This document shows, one piece after another, positions 42,618 through 50,494 of a stretch of DNA of 64,000 bases. The position numbers and the translations under genes are program-made. Every line of letters begins with the position of its first letter. Within the stretch, counting starts at the first letter, position 1. The stretch comes from Parapedobacter sp037190485 (GTDB lineage Bacteria; Bacteroidota; Bacteroidia; Sphingobacteriales; Sphingobacteriaceae), in assembly GCA_037190485.1 (NCBI GenBank), contig JBBCJB010000027.1, positions 62,001 through 126,000 on the forward strand, read 5' to 3'. The notes beneath the pieces are model-generated. The model was not told where the DNA came from. It saw only the letters and a program-made list of their open reading frames with translations, and made no database searches.

Positions 42618-43965
42618 TCTCCAAAATAGCTTTTAGTGGTTTAACCAATAAATCGATATCACCCGCGCCGACGGTCACCAACAATGCTGGCCGGTGCGAT
42701 CGCACGTAATCCTTGACCGCTTCCGGACTGACCAAGTGCTTGTCTTGCAACGTGACGCGATCGAGCAACATGCGTGAATCGACACCTTGGATAGGCAGTT
42801 CGCGTGCTGGATAGATGTCCATCAGCAACAAGGTGTCCACCGCCCCCAACGTCTCCGCGAATCCATCGGCGAAGTCACGTGTACGGCTGTACAAGTGGGG
42901 CTGGAAAACTGCCGTCAATTTCCTACTGGGATAGAGCGCCCGCACCGCCGACAGGAACGCCCGTAACTCTTCGGGATGATGGGCATAATCGTCGATGTAA
43001 ATCGCTCGATCCGTCTTGACCAGGTATTCAAAGCGTCGTTTCACCCCGGCAAAGGAAGAAAGTGCCTTGGCTATCTTACGCGGCTCGACATCGAGCAGCA
43101 ACGCCGCCGTTACAGCAGCTACAGCGTTCTCGACATTGTGCTTACCCGGCAATCCCAAGTGCAAATCGGCGATCTGTCCCCCAGACCAATGGTAGTCAAA
43201 ATGGAACTCACCATCCACGATGCGTATATTATCGGCATATGCATCGGCAGTTCCCTCGGCCGTGTATCGAATGTCGGCATCGAACGGCAACCCGATTTTC
43301 ACGATACGCGTACCATCGCCGTGTACCTGACCCAAAAAAAGCGAAAACGACTCCTCTAGACTGCCCTTGTCGCCATAGATATCCAAGTGGTCGGCGTCGG
43401 CCGAAGTGACAACGGCAATGTCCGGATGCAGGGCCAAGAACGAGCGATCGTATTCATCGGCTTCGACGACGACGACATTATTGTCCGAGAACAATGCATT
43501 TGTGCCATAATTGGTGCTGATGCCCCCCAAGAACGCGGAACAATCATGGCCACTGTCGCGAAGGATGTGGGCGATGAGCGTGGATGTCGTGGTTTTACCA
43601 TGCGTACCCGCCACGGCGATGGTGAATCGATTTTGGCTTATCAGCCCAAGCACCTCCGAACGCTTCAGCAACTTATGACCCAATTGCCTGAACGCATTCA
43701 GGATACCCAGTGAAGGGGGTATCGCCGGCGTATAGACCACCAACACATGGCCATCTACGACTTTAAATGCATCTTCTACATGCGCGAAATTATCGGTGTA
43801 GCCAACGGAAATCCCCTCTGCAACCAGCTGCTTGGTCAATGCCGTTTCCGTCTTGTCATATCCACTCACCGAGCACCCCAAATGACGGAAATAGCGTGCC
43901 AAGGAACTCATACCAATGCCACCGATCCCGATAAAATAAACGTACCTGATGTTGCCGATGTCCAT
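42610..43965 (-). CDS. murC: UDP-N-acetylmuramate-L-alanine ligase
   Basis: A 451-residue Mur ligase adding L-Ala to UDP-MurNAc. It has the N-terminal nucleotide fold YFIGIGGIGMSSLARYFRHL, the ATP loop VAGTHGKTTTSTLIAHIL, VEADEYDRSFL and DDYAHHPEELRAFL. The ATG at 43965 is used; an upstream in-frame codon at 44028 would overlap murG. The gap to murG is a heptamer array (43969-43996). Confidence 0.97.
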   Translation of the reverse strand: MDIGNIRYVYFIGIGGIGMSSLARYFRHLGCSVSGYDKTETALTKQLVAEGISVGYTDNFAHVEDAFKVVDGHVLVVYTPAIPPSLGILNAFRQLGHKLLKRSEVLGLISQNRFTIAVAGTHGKTTTSTLIAHILRDSGHDCSAFLGGISTNYGTNALFSDNNVVVVEADEYDRSFLALHPDIAVVTSADADHLDIYGDKGSLEESFSLFLGQVHGDGTRIVKIGLPFDADIRYTAEGTADAYADNIRIVDGEFHFDYHWSGGQIADLHLGLPGKHNVENAVAAVTAALLLDVEPRKIAKALSSFAGVKRRFEYLVKTDRAIYIDDYAHHPEELRAFLSAVRALYPSRKLTAVFQPHLYSRTRDFADGFAETLGAVDTLLLMDIYPARELPIQGVDSRMLLDRVTLQDKHLVSPEAVKDYVRSHRPALLVTVGAGDIDLLVKPLKAILENA

Positions 43966-43968
43966 TTT

Positions 43969-43996
43969 CGTATCTCGTGTTTTGTATTTTGTATTA
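43969..43996. repeat. Heptamer array filling the murG-murC gap
   Basis: The plus strand reads CGTATCT, CGTGTTT, TGTATTT, TGTATTA: four 7-base units in strict phase, reaching from the murG stop codon (inside the last unit) to 3 bases before the murC ATG. Confidence 0.75.
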
Positions 43997-45091
43997 CTGT
44001 CCCGCCAACTCCAATACTTGCCGCGCAATCACCTCATCCGCGTCCAGGATCGCCAGTTTCCTGATGTTCGCCCGCAACGTTTCGCTACGCGTTTGGTCGG
44101 CCAAGAGTTTCAATGCCGTATCGAGCAACATCTTGGGGGCGTCGCTATCGCTCACAAGCAACGCAGCCCCTTTCTCGACCAATGCGCGTGCATTCTTCGT
44201 TTGGTGATCTTCGGCAACGTTGGGCGACGGCACCAAAATAACCGGCTTGCCCACCGCGCACAACTCAGCGATCGTACCCGCACCTGCCCTTGCCAGGATG
44301 ACATCCGCCGCGGCATACGCCAAATCCATGCGATGCAGGAAAGCGGTGAGTTTCACGTGCCCGTAGCTACCGTCGACCACTTGCTTCAATTCTTCGTAAT
44401 AATAGGACCCGCATTGCCAGATCACTTGTATGTCCGCAGCGGCTAGCCGGGCCAAGCCTTCGCGCATGCACTCATTCAATGTGCGTGCACCTAGGCTTCC
44501 GCCCGTGAGCAATATGGTCTTCTTGTTTGCCGACAAACTCAGCAATTCCAAGGCTTCGAATCGCTTGTTCTGGATCGCCACGGATTCCCGCCTGATCGGA
44601 TTCCCGGTGAAAAGTATTTTCTCTTTTGGAAAAAATCGCTCCATGCCGTCAAAGGCTACGCATACTTTCGCCACCTTGCGACCCAGACGCTTATTGGTAA
44701 TACCGGCATAGGAATTCTGCTCCTGGATAAGGCAGGGTATCCGCATACGTGAAGCCGTATGCAACAATGGCCCCGAAGCATATCCACCCACGCCCACTGC
44801 CACATCGGGCCGGAAATCGCGGATGATTTGACGCGCCTTGCGGATACTGTTGAATAATTTGAAAGGCAACAGCAGGTTTTTCCAGATGGATTTCCGGTTG
44901 ATTCCCTGGATATCGAGCCCAACGATCCGGAATCCGGCCGCAGGCACCTTATCCATTTCCATCTTGCCGTTGGCACCCACGAAAAGCAATTGCGTATCGG
45001 GTGCCAGGCGCTTCAACGCGCGGGCAATAGCGATAGCCGGGAAGATATGTCCTCCGGTACCGCCTCCGCTGATGATGATTCTTTTACCCAT
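43994..45091 (-). CDS. murG: UDP-GlcNAc:undecaprenyl-PP-MurNAc-pentapeptide GlcNAc transferase
   Basis: A 365-residue GT28 glycosyltransferase making lipid II at the inner membrane: IISGGGTGGHIFPAIAIARAL (glycine loop 1, first residues), GVGGYASGPLLHTA (loop 2), LLTGGSLGARTLNECM (loop 3) and ARAGAGTIAELCAVGKPVIL near the UDP-GlcNAc site. All blocks are complete. Confidence 0.97.
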   Translation of the reverse strand: MGKRIIISGGGTGGHIFPAIAIARALKRLAPDTQLLFVGANGKMEMDKVPAAGFRIVGLDIQGINRKSIWKNLLLPFKLFNSIRKARQIIRDFRPDVAVGVGGYASGPLLHTASRMRIPCLIQEQNSYAGITNKRLGRKVAKVCVAFDGMERFFPKEKILFTGNPIRRESVAIQNKRFEALELLSLSANKKTILLTGGSLGARTLNECMREGLARLAAADIQVIWQCGSYYYEELKQVVDGSYGHVKLTAFLHRMDLAYAAADVILARAGAGTIAELCAVGKPVILVPSPNVAEDHQTKNARALVEKGAALLVSDSDAPKMLLDTALKLLADQTRSETLRANIRKLAILDADEVIARQVLELAGQ

Positions 45092-45098
45092 GTTGCTA

Positions 45099-45146
45099 TC
45101 CGTTTCCGTTGTCCTTAATCCGCTTTCCGCTCACTCCTGTCCGACT
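45099..45146. repeat. Heptamer-periodic array filling the ftsW-murG gap
   Basis: TCC begins at 45105, 45112, 45119, 45126 and 45140, all in one 7-base phase (units TCCGTTG, TCCTTAA, TCCGCTT, TCCGCTC and, two units on, TCCGACT); one extra TCCGTT lies at 45099, one base out of phase. The array occupies nearly the whole 53-base gap and touches the ftsW stop codon. Confidence 0.6.
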
Positions 45147-46320
45147 AACCCATCGCCGGGATTTCACCCACCACGATTTTCCTTTTCTCGTCTATCGCCC
45201 CTTTACCTTTTAACTCGTCGATGTTCCGGCTCACGCTCAAGATGATTCCAAATGCCACACTGGTAAACAGAATCGATGTTCCACCCATGCTGACCAATGG
45301 CAACGGAATACCGGTAACAGGTCCCAACCCCACGGCCACGGCCATGTTGCCCAATGCTTGCAGGGTGAGGCTAAAGCCCAATCCGGCGGCCAGCAATGCG
45401 CCGAACGCTTTGGGGCTGAGCGTGACGATACGGATACATCGAAACATAAGCGCAACATATAGGCAAACCAACACGAAACCTCCGATCGCACCATATTCCT
45501 CGACAATGATGGCGAAGATGAAATCGGAATAGGGGTGCGGCAGCACGTTCCGTTGAGTACTGTTCCCAGGGCCCTTTCCAAACAATCCACCAGACGCGAT
45601 GGCTATCTTCGCATGGTCGGATTGGAAAGACTTGTCATCATCGGCCGCCTCCCCGCTCATGTAAGTCTGCACGCGCGACATATACGTTTGTCGACGTGGC
45701 CCCAGCGACACCACCAACACCAATAAGACAAATACACCCAAACATACGTAGGCAATTTGCTTGATACTGATGCGCCCGATGATGAGCAGCAATACACTCA
45801 CACCGAACAACATCAGTGCGGTAGACAGGTTTGCTGGCGCTATCAAGGCGAAAATGAGGCAGACAGACCCCATGATAGGCAAGAATGCCTTTTTGACGTC
45901 TTTGATATTCTCTTGTTTGCGCGTGAGCGTCCTAGCCAAAAATGTGATTAACGCCAATTTGGCCAAATCGGATGTCTGGAAGGTTTGATTGATGACCGGT
46001 ATGGTCACCCAACGATTGGCTTCGTTGATCGTGTTCCCGAAAATCAGCGTGTAAACCAATAATGGAATCGTAATCGCCATCAAAATCTTGGAGATGCCCG
46101 CGTACCATCGATAATCAAGCAAGTGCGAAAAATACATCAACGCGAAGCCACCGAAAATCAACAGCGTATGCTTGATCAGGTACACTTCAGTACCTTTTCC
46201 TTCCTTGTAGGCCAACGTACCCACCGAACTGTACACGGCGAGCAGCGACCACAGCGAAAGTACGATGATGATGATCCACAACCACCGGTCACCCTTCAAC
46301 TTTGAAAACGCCTGTTCCAT
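45145..46320 (-). CDS. ftsW: Lipid II polymerase FtsW (SEDS family)
   Basis: A 391-residue polytopic membrane protein (about ten helices) of the SEDS peptidoglycan glycosyltransferases that work with FtsI. It shows WIIIIVLSLWSLLAVYSSVG, INEANRWVTIPVINQTFQTSD (the conserved region with the essential Asp further on), HAKIAIASGGLFGKGPGNS and LPLVSMGGTSILFTSVAFG (a SEDS signature). Confidence 0.96.
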   Translation of the reverse strand: MEQAFSKLKGDRWLWIIIIVLSLWSLLAVYSSVGTLAYKEGKGTEVYLIKHTLLIFGGFALMYFSHLLDYRWYAGISKILMAITIPLLVYTLIFGNTINEANRWVTIPVINQTFQTSDLAKLALITFLARTLTRKQENIKDVKKAFLPIMGSVCLIFALIAPANLSTALMLFGVSVLLLIIGRISIKQIAYVCLGVFVLLVLVVSLGPRRQTYMSRVQTYMSGEAADDDKSFQSDHAKIAIASGGLFGKGPGNSTQRNVLPHPYSDFIFAIIVEEYGAIGGFVLVCLYVALMFRCIRIVTLSPKAFGALLAAGLGFSLTLQALGNMAVAVGLGPVTGIPLPLVSMGGTSILFTSVAFGIILSVSRNIDELKGKGAIDEKRKIVVGEIPAMG

Positions 46321-46329
46321 TTTTTTTCA

Positions 46330-46369
46330 ATTTGAAAATTCGAAAATTTGAAAATTCGGCAATTCATCT
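46330..46369. repeat. Octamer-periodic array in the murD-ftsW gap
   Basis: The plus strand reads ATTTGAAA, ATTCGAAA, ATTTGAAA, ATTCGGCA, ATTCATCT: five units of exactly 8 bases with the first three near-identical, starting 9 bases upstream of the ftsW ATG. The rest of the 84-base gap (46370-46404) holds nothing recognisable. Confidence 0.75.
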
Positions 46370-46404
46370 TCAAATCGCCACGGCTTCAAAACCGTCGAAT
46401 GAAA

Positions 46405-47778
46405 TTATAAATCCATGACCGCTTCCTTGAATTGATTGCCCCGATCCTCGAAATTCTTGAACCAGTCAAAACTGGCACAAGCGGGCGATAGCAATACGGT
46501 ATCACCCTTTTTGGCCAGATGGGAAGCAATCTCCACCGCGTCACGCATGCTCGCACTGTTGACGACAATCTGCGCATCTTCCTCCAAGGAATCATGAATC
46601 CGCGAATTGTCCTTGCCAATACAGACGATGGCCCTTACCTTGTTCCGCACGAGGTCCTTCAGCATTTCGTAGTCGTTTCCTTTGTCTACTCCCCCCATAA
46701 TCAACACGATTTGTGGAGCTAGGCTTTCCAGGGCATACCACACGGCATTGACATTCGTTGCTTTTGAGTCATTGATGTAGTTCACGCCCGCGATGCACGC
46801 CACGAATTCGAGCCGGTGCGGAATGTTCTTGAAGGACCCCATGCTTTCCTTCATCGAGGCGTTGCGGAGCTCTTGCGCTTTTGCAACCAATCCGGAAGCC
46901 ATATTATTATATACATTGTGTTGACCCTGCAGGGAAAGTTCATTGATATCCATTGTAAATGTTTCTTGGTGAGGTACGTTAATTTCGATTTCGTTTCTAT
47001 TATTCAAATATGCGCCTGGCTCGATAGGCTTGACGAGGCTGAATGGCCAAACCTTTGCTATCGGTTGATGCCGCACCAAGCCTTCCAACGTAGTTGGATC
47101 GTCGGCACAGTAGATGAACAGATCGTCTGGCCGTTGATTCCTAATGATACGGAATTTTGAATCCACATAATTTTCCAACCGGTAATCATATCGATCCAAG
47201 TGATCCGGCGTGATATTGAGCAGCACAGCCACATCGGCACGGAAATACGTCATGTCGTCCAGCATGAAACTGCTGATTTCCAAAACATAAAAATCGTAGT
47301 TTTCTTGCGCTACCTGCAAGGCAAAACTTCTTCCGATGTTTCCGGCCAAACCTACGTTGAGCCCGCCTTGGCTCAACAGGTACCATGTCAACATGGTTGT
47401 CGTGGACTTGCCGTTGGAGCCGGTAATACAGATGAGTTTGGCATCGGTATATTGTGCCGCGAATTCGATTTCGCCGATGACCGGGATGCGCCTTTCCTTC
47501 AGTTTACGGACAACGGACGCCGTTTGCGGTATCCCAGGACTCTTGATTGCAATGACCGAATCCAAGATCAGCGCTTCGCTATGCGCGCCTTCTTCATAGG
47601 GTATCCCGGCTTCCTCCAACTGGGTTTTATAGTGCTCAGCGATGGGGCCCTGGTCGGATACCCATACCCCGAATCCCTTCGTTTTTGCCAAAATAGCGGC
47701 CCCGACGCCGCTTTCGCCCGCGCCCAACACAACGAGTTTACCGTGCTGTGGATAGTGGTATGTTGGAATCGCTGTCAC
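46405..47778 (-). CDS. murD: UDP-N-acetylmuramoyl-L-alanine-D-glutamate ligase
   Basis: A 457-residue Mur ligase adding D-Glu. It has KLVVLGAGESGVGAAILAK at the N-terminus, the ATP loop CITGSNGKSTTTMLTWYLL, LNITPDHLDRYDY, NDSKATNVNAVWYALES and LLSPACASFDWFKNFEDRGN. No ATG is available near the start; the GTG at 47778, 5 bases after the mraY stop, gives a normal length, whereas the TTG at 47841 would lie inside mraY. Confidence 0.95.
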   Translation of the reverse strand: MTAIPTYHYPQHGKLVVLGAGESGVGAAILAKTKGFGVWVSDQGPIAEHYKTQLEEAGIPYEEGAHSEALILDSVIAIKSPGIPQTASVVRKLKERRIPVIGEIEFAAQYTDAKLICITGSNGKSTTTMLTWYLLSQGGLNVGLAGNIGRSFALQVAQENYDFYVLEISSFMLDDMTYFRADVAVLLNITPDHLDRYDYRLENYVDSKFRIIRNQRPDDLFIYCADDPTTLEGLVRHQPIAKVWPFSLVKPIEPGAYLNNRNEIEINVPHQETFTMDINELSLQGQHNVYNNMASGLVAKAQELRNASMKESMGSFKNIPHRLEFVACIAGVNYINDSKATNVNAVWYALESLAPQIVLIMGGVDKGNDYEMLKDLVRNKVRAIVCIGKDNSRIHDSLEEDAQIVVNSASMRDAVEIASHLAKKGDTVLLSPACASFDWFKNFEDRGNQFKEAVMDL

Positions 47779-47783
47779 GCTTG

Positions 47784-49028
47784 CTATCGCACTTTTAGTG
47801 TAACGATGGTTAGGATTGCCAGTATGATACCCAAAATCCAAAACCTGGTAACGATCTTGGCTTCGTGATACCCTTTTTTCTGATAGTGGTGATGCAACGG
47901 CGACATTTTAAAAATCCGCCGGCCTTCGCCATACTTTCGTTTGGTATATTTAAAATAGGATACCTGCATGATCACCGAAAGGTTTTCAATGAGGAACACG
48001 CCGCACAAAATCGGGATGAGCAGTTCCTTGCGGATCAACACGGCAAACGCCGCAATGATCCCGCCGATGGCGAGGCTTCCCGTATCGCCCATGAAGACTT
48101 GCGCAGGATAGGAGTTATACCATAGAAACCCCGTGCACGCCCCTACGAACGCCCCGGCAAAAATCACCAATTCGCCCGAATTGGGAATATACATGATATT
48201 GAGGTAATCCGAAAAAATCACGTTTCCCGAGACGTATGCCAGGATGGCCAGGGTGCCACCTACCGTAGCGGATATGCCGGTGGCCAACCCATCGATCCCA
48301 TCGGTGATGTTGGCTCCATTGGATACAGCCGTCACGATAAACACCACGACGACAAGGAATACGACAAAAGCAAGTGTATTGCCGTTGAGGCCAAATACGC
48401 TCAGCACTTTCGCATAGTCAAATTCGTTGTTTTTGTAGAACGGGATATTGGTCTTCGTGGACTTGACGTCTTCGGTGTAGTATTTGCGGCCAGTGCCTTC
48501 CTGCACATGCGTTTCGACCTCCGCGCCCGGAGCAGGGTTGGCTACAGGCTCGCGTACCACGATACCGGGATGGAAATACATCGTGCAAGCGATGATGATC
48601 CCCAGGCCCACTTGCCCGACGATCTTGAACCGGCCGGCCAAGCCTTCTTTATTCTTTCTAAATACCTTGATGTAGTCGTCCACGAAACCGATCGTGCCCA
48701 TCCAAACGGTCGTGATCAGCATCAAGACGATGTAAATGTTCTCCAACTTCGCGAACAACAGTGTCGGCACCAAAATACCGGCCAAGATGATCAACCCTCC
48801 CATGGTAGGCGTACCTTGCTTCTGCTTCTCACCCTCGAGGCCCAGATCCCGGATGGTCTCACCTACCTGTTTAGCCCTCAACACCCGAATCAAGCGGCTG
48901 CCATATCCCGTCGTGATGATCAGCGAAACGATGACTGCAATCGCCGTGCGGAACGAGATGTACTGAAACAGACCCGATCCGGGTATGTGCGTGTATTGCT
49001 CTATCCAAGTGAACAAATAATATAACAT
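47784..49028 (-). CDS. mraY: Phospho-N-acetylmuramoyl-pentapeptide transferase
   Basis: A 414-residue ten-helix membrane enzyme forming lipid I. Family blocks are GTPTMGGLIILAGILVPTLL, FVDDYIKVFRKNKEGL (the catalytic Asp pair), ITDGIDGLATGISATVGG, VFMGDTGSLAIGGIIAAFA and the histidine loop SPLHHHYQKKGYHE. A long loop at about 145-190 is typical of Bacteroidota MraY. The gap to murE is 8 nt. Confidence 0.97.
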   Translation of the reverse strand: MLYYLFTWIEQYTHIPGSGLFQYISFRTAIAVIVSLIITTGYGSRLIRVLRAKQVGETIRDLGLEGEKQKQGTPTMGGLIILAGILVPTLLFAKLENIYIVLMLITTVWMGTIGFVDDYIKVFRKNKEGLAGRFKIVGQVGLGIIIACTMYFHPGIVVREPVANPAPGAEVETHVQEGTGRKYYTEDVKSTKTNIPFYKNNEFDYAKVLSVFGLNGNTLAFVVFLVVVVFIVTAVSNGANITDGIDGLATGISATVGGTLAILAYVSGNVIFSDYLNIMYIPNSGELVIFAGAFVGACTGFLWYNSYPAQVFMGDTGSLAIGGIIAAFAVLIRKELLIPILCGVFLIENLSVIMQVSYFKYTKRKYGEGRRIFKMSPLHHHYQKKGYHEAKIVTRFWILGIILAILTIVTLKVR

Positions 49029-49036
49029 ATCGGCCG

Positions 49037-50494
49037 CTATTGTTCGTAAAATGCGTTGATTAATACCTCTTTGTCATCGAAATCATACCGTTGGCCTTTG
49101 ATTTCCTGATATTTCTCGTGTCCTTTGCCAGCCACGAGTATGATGTCCCCCGGATGGGCCAAGTGACAGGCTGCCCTTATCGCTTCGCGCCTGTCGGCAA
49201 TGGAAAATACGTTCCGACGCTTTTCTGTTGGGATTCCCTCCTCCATCTCCTGGATAATCCGCATTGGATCTTCGTTACGCGGGTTGTCAGACGTGATGAT
49301 CACTTTGTCGCTCAGTCCTGCCGCTACCGCCGCCATTTTCGGGCGCTTGCTTTTGTCGCGGTCGCCCCCGCAACCCAATACGGTGATGATAAGTTCCTTT
49401 TTCTTCCGAAGTCCGTGAATGGTTTCCAACACATTCTGCACGGCATCTGGCGTATGGGCATAGTCTATCACACCAATCACGCCTTTTGCAGAAATCGCCG
49501 TGTCAAAGCGTCCTTCGGCACCAGTGATATCACTCAATGTGGTAAGTACTTTCAGCGTCTCTTGTTCCAGCAGGATCGCTGCCCCATACACCGCCAGCAA
49601 ATTATAGGCATTGAAGCCTCCCACCAGCTTGACCCACACATCCTGTCCATCCAATTGGAGCAGCATCCCATCGAAATGGCTTTCGACCACCTTTGCCTTG
49701 AAATCGGCCATGCGCTTGATGCCATAAGTCTTCTTATGCGCAAATGTATTCTGAAGCATCACTTGACCATTTTTATCATCAGCGTTGGATAGCGCGAACG
49801 CAAATCGGCCCAATCCATCGAAAAAGGCCTTTTTTGCCCGGATGTAGGCATCAAACGTTTTATGGAAATCCAAATGATCGTGGGTGATGTTGGAGAAAAC
49901 CCCGCCGGCGAAATTCAATCCAGCGATGCGCTGCTGTATAATCGCATGCGAGCTCACTTCCATGAAACAATAATCACATCCCGCCTCGACCATCTCCCGC
50001 AAAAGCGAATTCAATGCCACCGGGTCGGGCGTCGTATGCGTTGCGGCCACCACGCGATCGCCCACCTGATTCTGTACGGTAGAAAGCAATCCAGCTTCGT
50101 ATCCGAGCTTGCGGAAAAGCTTATACAGCAAGGTAGCGATGGTCGTCTTTCCATTCGTACCGGTAATACCTACTAGGCGCAACCGCTTTGAAGGGTTTCC
50201 AAAATAATTGGACGCAGATACCCCAAGCGCGAAAGCCGTATCATCGACTTGGATATAGGCAATGTCATCATTCCTTGTCCCTGGCAATGTTTCGCAAAGC
50301 ACCGCCGCCGCTCCGAGCGCTATTGCGGCGTCGACAAATTGATGGCCATCCACATGCAGCCCGTTCACCGCTACGAACAGTGCATTGGGGCCCACCTTTC
50401 GCGAATCAAAGCAAACGTCGGCAATGGGCATGTTCAAATTGCCGATTACCTGACGGACGGGAATACCATGGAGTATATCTTTAAGCACCATCAT
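49037..50494 (-). CDS. murE: UDP-MurNAc-L-Ala-D-Glu:meso-diaminopimelate ligase
   Basis: A 485-residue Mur ligase. It has GITGTNGKTTIATLLYKLF (ATP loop), SSHAIIQQRIAGLNF, IDYAHTPDAVQNVL and the substrate-specificity motif DNPRNEDPMRII. The DNPR motif is the known marker for meso-DAP as the third residue, so this organism should have DAP-type peptidoglycan. It overlaps ftsI by four bases. Confidence 0.97.
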   Translation of the reverse strand: MMVLKDILHGIPVRQVIGNLNMPIADVCFDSRKVGPNALFVAVNGLHVDGHQFVDAAIALGAAAVLCETLPGTRNDDIAYIQVDDTAFALGVSASNYFGNPSKRLRLVGITGTNGKTTIATLLYKLFRKLGYEAGLLSTVQNQVGDRVVAATHTTPDPVALNSLLREMVEAGCDYCFMEVSSHAIIQQRIAGLNFAGGVFSNITHDHLDFHKTFDAYIRAKKAFFDGLGRFAFALSNADDKNGQVMLQNTFAHKKTYGIKRMADFKAKVVESHFDGMLLQLDGQDVWVKLVGGFNAYNLLAVYGAAILLEQETLKVLTTLSDITGAEGRFDTAISAKGVIGVIDYAHTPDAVQNVLETIHGLRKKKELIITVLGCGGDRDKSKRPKMAAVAAGLSDKVIITSDNPRNEDPMRIIQEMEEGIPTEKRRNVFSIADRREAIRAACHLAHPGDIILVAGKGHEKYQEIKGQRYDFDDKEVLINAFYEQ

